Assembly (NCBI GenBank): GCA_002506745.1
Contig: DAYE01000002.1
Coordinates: 34,516 to 46,131 of the forward strand
Length of the DNA stretch: 11,616 nt
From: Euryarchaeota archaeon UBA33
Lineage (GTDB): Archaea > Thermoplasmatota > E2 > DHVEG-1
Direction: 5' to 3'
Shown here: positions 6,519 to 11,616 of the stretch, piece after piece
Layout of the letters: the number at the start of each line of letters is the position of its first letter
How positions within the stretch are numbered: position 1 is the stretch's first letter
The notes under the pieces: model-generated
Told to the model about the DNA's origin: nothing
Database searches by the model: none
Seen by the model: the letters and a program-made list of their open reading frames with translations, nothing else
Position numbers and translations under genes: made by a program

Positions 6519-7106
6519 ATGTGGCAGGCTATCGATAGAGAACGATCTGGAATCACCAGGGTTGCAGGAATATGTGGTGTGTTCATTCCTGTAGTGATCT
6601 TCACTAGTTTAGGTGTTTCTATTGCATCATCACCATGGTTCACCTGGACACAACATGCGTTCAGTGACCTTGGCATCCAAGAAAATACGGCAGCATTGTT
6701 TAATTACGGGATGATTTTCGGTGGCATTCTTGTCTTGGTCTTCTCCTTTGGATTGATGAAAATATTATCAAAAAAACTTGGTGCATATGTTCTTGCACTT
6801 AGTTCCCTTGCCCTCATCGGAATTGGTGTATTCCCCGAGACCATATTTACCCTTCATTTTTTGACATCAGCGTCATTTTTTGTTCTCCTTGTGATCGCGT
6901 TGCTGACCATAGGATTGACCAGTAGATTCAGCTCATTTGAAAGAAATATTGGGCTGCTGGCCATAGTGCTTGTCATAATCGCGATAGGTTCTACTGTTTT
7001 TCTCTTTCACTTCGATGGGATTGCTATCACTGAGGCTCTGAGCTGTTTCCCTGCATTCATCTGGTGCTCGATCGTTGGGATAAAAATGACTCGTGCGTCA
7101 GGTTAA
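6519..7106 (+). CDS. DUF998 family six-helix integral membrane protein
   Basis: Polytopic membrane protein of 195 residues and unknown biochemical function. The N-terminal RVAGICGVFIP followed by SPWFTWTQHAFSDLG after the first helix is the recognisable DUF998 signature. Numbered from ATG 6519, hydrophobic helices lie at about 15-37, 60-82, 87-105, 111-133, 143-163 and 173-188, a complete family-length protein. The start is set at ATG 6519 rather than TTG 6513/6516 because of the TATA box 25-30 bp upstream and the lack of any Shine-Dalgarno site. It is followed tail-to-tail by the DUF1624 gene, and the two stop codons share bases. Nothing in the neighbourhood gives it a specific job, although both neighbours are membrane or surface proteins. 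Confidence 0.88.
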   Translation: MWQAIDRERSGITRVAGICGVFIPVVIFTSLGVSIASSPWFTWTQHAFSDLGIQENTAALFNYGMIFGGILVLVFSFGLMKILSKKLGAYVLALSSLALIGIGVFPETIFTLHFLTSASFFVLLVIALLTIGLTSRFSSFERNIGLLAIVLVIIAIGSTVFLFHFDGIAITEALSCFPAFIWCSIVGIKMTRASG

Positions 7107-7864
7107 AACATCAAAACAAGAGTCAAACACCCTGCAATGATAGGTTGATGAATAAGGTAGATCGCTAAGGAATGTTGGCCTAGCCAAGAGAATAGTTTGG
7201 TTGGTTTGTATTTTGACAGGTCTGGCAGAGGAAATCTCCTTTTATTGTCTTTATAGAGGATGTTTCCCAATGTGATACCAAGCAGGCAGATGCCGAACCA
7301 AGGAAGGATGGGGAAATAATCAATGGTATGTGCTGCGATATCGGGTTCATGGATGCCGGCAGCAAGTTCGACCATATTCGGGTTCTCGGTTGTAAAGAAT
7401 AATCCTAATGCTAGTCCTGAGACGATGATAAGTGATGCTAAAATGACGTTGGTGGATTTGAATTTTAGGAGAAGTGTACTTAAGATCATACAGCAACCGA
7501 TGCAATGAAGTACTCCAAAAAGAATTGGTCTGTCTGGGAGAAACACTGCGGTAAGAAGAGTGAAGAGCATTCCTAGATTAAGGATCCAAAGTCCTCGTTG
7601 TATTGTTCGAATATACATTTTTTTTGGTTGGTCATGATATTTGTTGTTGTTGACCGCCTGGCAGATTCCGACGAGTAAGAAGAAGATGACTGGTACAATG
7701 ATGTTGAGCGAATAGAAATTCGTATTGAGCGAAAGGATCCCAAAATAATCAAGGTCCCAGAAGAGATGCAGAATAATCATGAACAGGATTGCAAATCCTC
7801 GGAGTATATCCAACTCAATGAATCGTTGGGATCGTCCTTTTTCTGCTTGTTGTTTTTGATTCAA
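7103..7864 (-). CDS. DUF1624/HGSNAT-type membrane acyltransferase
   Basis: Polytopic membrane protein of 253 residues, related to the catalytic domain of heparan-alpha-glucosaminide N-acetyltransferase (PF07786). That family moves an acyl group from acyl-CoA across or at the membrane to a glycan amine. RFIELDILRGFAILFMII followed by H33 and FWDLDYFG is the family hallmark. DYFPILPWFG (182-191) and LGQHSLAIYLIHQP (228-241) are also typical. About seven helices are seen, at roughly 20-38, 52-71, 91-109, 114-135, 139-157, 184-204 and 231-253. Translation starts at TTG 7864: an in-frame TAA lies 18 nt upstream, a strong AAGGAGAAGGA site precedes it, and the next ATG (residue 29) would delete the hallmark. 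A plausible role is acetylating cell-surface or N-linked glycans, but the substrate is unknown. H33 is the likely acyl acceptor by analogy. Confidence 0.88.
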   Translation of the reverse strand: MNQKQQAEKGRSQRFIELDILRGFAILFMIILHLFWDLDYFGILSLNTNFYSLNIIVPVIFFLLVGICQAVNNNKYHDQPKKMYIRTIQRGLWILNLGMLFTLLTAVFLPDRPILFGVLHCIGCCMILSTLLLKFKSTNVILASLIIVSGLALGLFFTTENPNMVELAAGIHEPDIAAHTIDYFPILPWFGICLLGITLGNILYKDNKRRFPLPDLSKYKPTKLFSWLGQHSLAIYLIHQPIIAGCLTLVLMF

Positions 7865-7870
7865 AGCTGT

Positions 7871-7881
7871 TCCTTCTCCTT
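7871..7881 (-). promoter_or_regulatory. Strong Shine-Dalgarno site supporting a TTG start
   Basis: The minus strand reads AAGGAGAAGGA, ending 6 nt before TTG 7864. It compensates for the weak start codon and decides the start, as no ATG or GTG is available between the in-frame TAA and the conserved domain. Confidence 0.65.
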
Positions 7882-7897
7882 ATTTCTCCTTTCAAAT

Positions 7898-7906
7898 GAT
7901 ATAATG
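7898..7906 (-). promoter_or_regulatory. TATA-like box of the DUF1624 gene
   Basis: The minus strand reads CATTATATC. A start about 25 bp downstream (near 7876) would cut into the ribosome site, so the alternative TTTAAATA at 7934-7941, giving a start near 7912 and a longer leader, is equally possible. Confidence 0.35.
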
Positions 7907-8007
7907 TTTCGTGTTAACTTTTAACAATGATGGTATTTAAAGATGCCCTGGAAGAATACCAAAATGGAAAAAAAAGTCCCTCGTAAAACCCTCCAATCCT
8001 AGATAGA

Positions 8008-8015
8008 TTTAAATA
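8008..8015 (+). promoter_or_regulatory. TATA box of the C25 peptidase gene
   Basis: tttaaata predicts a start near 8037. The leader of about 20 nt then carries AGGGGA (8042-8047) 9 nt before ATG 8057, a usable Shine-Dalgarno site. A small inverted repeat, GGGTA/TACCC (8021-8035), lies between the box and the expected start. The rest of the 192 bp gap (7865-8056) holds only the divergent DUF1624 promoter. Confidence 0.5.
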
Positions 8016-8056
8016 AAACCGGGTAAATGGTACCCTTGGATAGGGGATTTAAAATT

Positions 8057-11000
8057 ATGCAAAAAAAGACACAAAAAAATTTTAGAAAATTAATATTTAC
8101 GATTACCATATTAAGCCTATTTGTTGGAACATATAGTACCATTGCCCTTTCGTCTCCAACAAGAGTATCGCCGCTGTCTGAACAACCAACAAATGAAAAA
8201 CAAATAACCTTAGTTAATATAGTACCTCAAAACGAAGATAACGCACAAGAAAGCTACAACCTTCAATATACCATTAGTTTTTCAAGAGAGGATCTCAGCT
8301 TTAACAAAATCCAAGGATACGACCTTGTGACCATGAAAGACTGTTCCTACCTCACAGAATACGGAAAACCATTGTTACCTGCCAAACGTCTGCTCATAGC
8401 ATTACCCAAAGACATGAAAGCAACCAATATACAGGTTCTTTCCCTACAAAAACAAACACTCTCAGGACTTTACACGATTTCTCCAGCTCAACAACCCAAA
8501 AAACTAGGAGAAACCTCCCCTTCAATTCTTGATCTACGATTCAATAGGGCAGCGTATCTATCACCACTTCCTTACCCGGAACGACTTGTTACATTAGGAC
8601 CTCAGAATGACCTCGCCGGTCAAAGTATGGTAGAAATCACTATCTTTCCTCTTCAATACCTTCCTCTTCAGAAAAAATTAAGTCTCGTCACTTCAATAAC
8701 AGTGATTGTCGAAGGGGTTACCGGATATACTTGCGGTGATTATTTATCAGACCACATATCAGAGAATGGATATGCGATGTACCAAGAACTGGTGGAGAAT
8801 ATGGTCGTAAATCCAGAACAAGTGAGCCTTCAAACTTCACCAAATCCTCAACCCCTTGGTGTAGGACCTGGTGATTACGACTATGTCATCATTACCCAAA
8901 CAAGCTGGGTAACCGCGTTCCAACCTCTTGCGGACTGGAAAACACAGAAAGGAGTCCCTGCAACGATAGTCACAACATCCTGGATATACAATTCCGGTGG
9001 ATATAGTGGAACGAATGTCCAAAAAATCAAGGCATTTGTACAAGACGTGTACACCAACTGGGGAACTATCTATGTCCTCCTTGGCGGTGATACCGATATC
9101 GTCCCCTGTCATACAAGAACGTTTTCAGGAGTTGACCCTGATCCAGTTCCGAATGATGCGTACTACGCTGATTTCGACTCAGATTGGGTCTGTGAAGTCA
9201 ACATCGGTCGTGCATCAGTCACCGGTACAGGAAACGGCACTGGACAGATAGGAAATTTCATCAATAAGGTCATGACCTATGAGACGAATCCACCATTGAC
9301 AAGTTATGCAAAGAAAGCAGCCTTCTTCGGTTTCGATCTCGATAGTTGGACGGATGCAGAGCAATGTAAAATTAGTATTAAAAACTCGTATATTCCCTCA
9401 AGTTGGACCATGACAACCGTCTATGACAGCCAGAGTGGAAATCATTTCACGAACGTCATCAATGCACTCAATGCAGGTCAGAATCTTGTGAACCATGCGG
9501 ATCATTCAAACAATGATTGCATGGGAACCGGGTATGTGAATCATGACTGGTTGATGTATAGCTCTGATATGGATGCATTAACGAATGGAAACAAGCAGAC
9601 CATCTTTTACTCGATGGGTTGCGATCCTGCAGCGTACGATGTCTCTAATTGTATCGCAGAGCATTTCGTACGGAATAGCAACGGAGGTGGTATTGCCTTT
9701 ATTGGGAACTCACGATATGGTTGGTATGACTGGGCATCCTATGATACCTTATCCATGGGATTTGATATGCATTTCTTCCAATCATTATTATCGGAGAATC
9801 TATACCATTTAGGGGCAGCGTTCTCCGATCATAAGAACGATGGGTACCAAGAGTACCCTGGTGATGAGTATTATCAGTACATCTTCACGGAACTTACGTT
9901 ACTTGGTGACCCTGAACTTCCGGTGTGGACCGAAAACCCCTCCCCCTTCGTCGTGAGCCATCCCTTGACGATACCGCTTGCTTCCTCTTCATTCACCGTC
10001 CATGTTCAAACAACCGGTGGAGGCAATATACAAAACGCATACGTGTGTCTGTGGAAGGGCGATGAGATTTACGAACGAGGTTCTACGAATTCTGCAGGAG
10101 ATGTCACCTTCACAGTTCTACCAGAGACTGGTGGAAGTATGCAAGTGACGGTAACAAAACAGAATTATCTTCCTTCAGAGACGACCGCAACAGTCATTGA
10201 AGAGAACCTGCCCCCAAATCAACCCAGCTCCCCTTATCCAGCGAACGGTGCGACAAATGTCCCAGTCAATAGTGATCTCAGCTGGGTCGGAGGCGATCCA
10301 AACCCTGGAGATACGGTCACCTATGATGTGTATTTTGGGACAAGCAGTACTCCCCCAAAAGTAGGATATAATCAATCGACAGTATCCTACGATCCAGGTA
10401 CTCTGAACTATGTAACGTCCTACTATTGGAAGATTGTCGCATGGGATAGTTACGGGGAATCAACAACAGGACCGTTATGGGTGTTTTCTACCAAGGCAAA
10501 TAGTCCACCGATATTCGGTACGCCATCACCAGCGAATGGCTCAATCGGAAATCCCTTAAGTTTTACATGGAGCATCCCGATTAACGATCCCGATAGCAAT
10601 ACCTTCTCCTGGTCCATTCACTGTAGCAACGGACAGACCAACAATGCAACTGGTGCGACGAATGGAACAAAAACGCTAGCACTTTCAGGCTTAACGCTTT
10701 CAACGACCTATACTATCTGGGTGAATGCGACTGATCCCAGTGGAAGCGGTCTGTATACAAGAAGATGGTACACCTTCACCACACTCTCCGATAATACACC
10801 ACCGACAACGACCATTTACTTCGCAGGAACCGTTGGGGAAAACTCATGGTTCATTAGTCCAGTTACGATAACACTGACTGCCACAGATGATATGACCGGT
10901 GTAGACTACACGATGTACAAACTTGATTCGGGTAGCTGGAATATGTATAGCAACCCGTTTACCGTCTCAAATGACGCGGTACATACAATAGAATACTACT

Positions 11001-11616
11001 CCGTTGACAACATGGGAAACGCGGAACCAGCGAAATCTTCTAACTTTAAAATCGATCAGATGCCACCGATGACAACCCATACGTTCTCAGGGAATGTTGG
11101 TAAAAATGGTTGGTATCTCAATGGCAATATACTCCTAAACCCTATCGATAACACATCCGGGGTCAGCCACACATATTATAAAATTGACAGTGGAGCATGG
11201 GCTGAATATACAGTCCCCGTCGTTTTCTCATCTGATGGTATTCATACCTTCGAATATTACTCAGTTGACAACGCTGGGAATGAAGAACCAGTAAAAGGTC
11301 CAATTACCTTCAAACAAGACTCTACCCCGCCAGAGATTACTCTTACCAAACAACAAATCGACCTCTTCACCATCAAATTCATAGCAGAGGCAAGCGATGG
11401 GACAAGTGGTGTGGATTATATCGAGTTCTCCATTGCTGGGGATTTACAATATAACGATACCATTGCACCTTATGAATGGACCTGGAGTGGGTTTGAGACG
11501 CCTACGGTGACCGCGACCGTGTATGATAAAGCAGGCAATTCACAGAGCCAATCGATGAGCACACCGTACATCATTAATACCCAAACAATCTTTGATCCTT
11601 TTAAACTCCAAGGATT
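8057..11616 (+). CDS. Secreted gingipain-like cysteine peptidase (C25) with Ig-like/FnIII repeats (3'-truncated by window edge)
   Basis: Exported protease open for 1186 codons with no stop before the right edge. Order: basic N-terminus and signal peptide (about 1-31); gingipain-type propeptide (about 50-250), normally removed on activation; C25 peptidase domain (about 273-624), opening with DYDYVIIT, then LLGGDTDIVP (341-350), NDAYYADFDSDW (366-377) and IGR (383-385). The catalytic pair is probably H483 in NHADHSN and C522 in YSMGCDP. LLGDPELPVW (615-624) closes the domain, as is typical. Then follow an Ig-like domain (about 640-712), two FnIII-like domains (about 719-813 and 816-909), two 88-residue Ig-like repeats (915-1002, 1003-1090) and a third Ig-like unit from 1091. 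The start ATG has a Shine-Dalgarno site and TATA box. Likely role is extracellular protein breakdown or processing of surface proteins; specificity is unknown. The C-terminus, where a sorting signal like that of the NosD-like protein might sit, is not visible. Confidence 0.92.
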   Translation, partial: MQKKTQKNFRKLIFTITILSLFVGTYSTIALSSPTRVSPLSEQPTNEKQITLVNIVPQNEDNAQESYNLQYTISFSREDLSFNKIQGYDLVTMKDCSYLTEYGKPLLPAKRLLIALPKDMKATNIQVLSLQKQTLSGLYTISPAQQPKKLGETSPSILDLRFNRAAYLSPLPYPERLVTLGPQNDLAGQSMVEITIFPLQYLPLQKKLSLVTSITVIVEGVTGYTCGDYLSDHISENGYAMYQELVENMVVNPEQVSLQTSPNPQPLGVGPGDYDYVIITQTSWVTAFQPLADWKTQKGVPATIVTTSWIYNSGGYSGTNVQKIKAFVQDVYTNWGTIYVLLGGDTDIVPCHTRTFSGVDPDPVPNDAYYADFDSDWVCEVNIGRASVTGTGNGTGQIGNFINKVMTYETNPPLTSYAKKAAFFGFDLDSWTDAEQCKISIKNSYIPSSWTMTTVYDSQSGNHFTNVINALNAGQNLVNHADHSNNDCMGTGYVNHDWLMYSSDMDALTNGNKQTIFYSMGCDPAAYDVSNCIAEHFVRNSNGGGIAFIGNSRYGWYDWASYDTLSMGFDMHFFQSLLSENLYHLGAAFSDHKNDGYQEYPGDEYYQYIFTELTLLGDPELPVWTENPSPFVVSHPLTIPLASSSFTVHVQTTGGGNIQNAYVCLWKGDEIYERGSTNSAGDVTFTVLPETGGSMQVTVTKQNYLPSETTATVIEENLPPNQPSSPYPANGATNVPVNSDLSWVGGDPNPGDTVTYDVYFGTSSTPPKVGYNQSTVSYDPGTLNYVTSYYWKIVAWDSYGESTTGPLWVFSTKANSPPIFGTPSPANGSIGNPLSFTWSIPINDPDSNTFSWSIHCSNGQTNNATGATNGTKTLALSGLTLSTTYTIWVNATDPSGSGLYTRRWYTFTTLSDNTPPTTTIYFAGTVGENSWFISPVTITLTATDDMTGVDYTMYKLDSGSWNMYSNPFTVSNDAVHTIEYYSVDNMGNAEPAKSSNFKIDQMPPMTTHTFSGNVGKNGWYLNGNILLNPIDNTSGVSHTYYKIDSGAWAEYTVPVVFSSDGIHTFEYYSVDNAGNEEPVKGPITFKQDSTPPEITLTKQQIDLFTIKFIAEASDGTSGVDYIEFSIAGDLQYNDTIAPYEWTWSGFETPTVTATVYDKAGNSQSQSMSTPYIINTQTIFDPFKLQG
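10799..11326 (+). repeat. Two tandem 88-codon Ig-like repeats in the C25 peptidase
   Basis: Two consecutive units of exactly 264 bp (10799-11062 and 11063-11326), each opening with a Pro-Pro pair and sharing G-x-VG-N-W, SGV/TGV-x-x-x-x-YK-DSG-W and the near-identical EYYSVDN-GN-EP core. The next unit begins with Pro-Pro exactly 88 codons on (11327) but diverges in sequence (SGVDYIEF, YDKAGN), so it is a different Ig-like subtype. The repeats resemble OmpL47/bacterial Ig-like surface modules and probably act as a stalk. Confidence 0.75.

Noticed and set aside
7943..8002. A 19-codon basic ORF (ATG to TAG) between the DUF1624 and C25 genes
   Set aside because: It has no ribosome site and starts 2 bp after a TATA-like stretch, so that box cannot drive it. 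It is short enough to arise by chance.
8021..8035. Inverted repeat GGGTA-5 nt-TACCC downstream of the C25 TATA box, a possible operator
   Set aside because: A 5 bp stem is too short to separate from chance without conservation data; it is noted in the promoter entry only.
7865..8056. Search of the largest intergenic gap for tRNA, small RNA or riboswitch
   Set aside because: It is AT-rich with promoter-like boxes only; I found no cloverleaf, strong hairpin or conserved aptamer core.

Overview
The window looks archaeal, most likely a Euryarchaeota/Thermoplasmatota-type genome. The pointers are a family B DNA polymerase, an archaeal-type CoaD, TATA (box A) elements about 25 bp ahead of likely transcription starts, some apparently leaderless genes beside Shine-Dalgarno-led ones, and large exported proteins with PKD, FnIII-like and NosD-type domains, one ending in a PGF-CTERM-like sorting tail. 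The lineage is inferred from gene content, not from a marker gene. I see no rRNA, tRNA, CRISPR array or insertion sequence.

Layout. 1-2069 (-): N-terminal ~690 codons of a family B DNA polymerase, cut by the left edge right after motif C. 2175-3182 (+): class II-like histone deacetylase/acetylpolyamine amidohydrolase family enzyme, divergent from the polymerase. 3188-3487 (-): unrecognised 99-residue protein. 3532-3993 (-): phosphopantetheine adenylyltransferase (CoaD). 4086-6434 (+): exported parallel beta-helix (NosD-like) protein with PKD domains and a PGF-CTERM-like tail. 6519-7106 (+): six-helix DUF998 membrane protein. 7103-7864 (-): DUF1624/HGSNAT-type membrane acyltransferase. 8057-11616 (+): gingipain-like (C25) exported cysteine peptidase with a C-terminal chain of Ig-like domains, cut by the right edge. 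No gap between genes exceeds 200 bp, and the gaps hold promoters.

The genes alternate in orientation and nearly every one has its own TATA-like box, so there is little operon structure. The left half is information processing and core metabolism (polymerase, deacetylase, CoA synthesis). The right half is cell surface: a sorted adhesin-like protein, two polytopic membrane proteins and a large secreted protease. I found no coherent new multi-gene system. The most notable single observation is that the polymerase carries motif A, motif C and Exo I signatures that resemble eukaryotic Pol epsilon more than canonical archaeal PolB, together with an unusual motif B.
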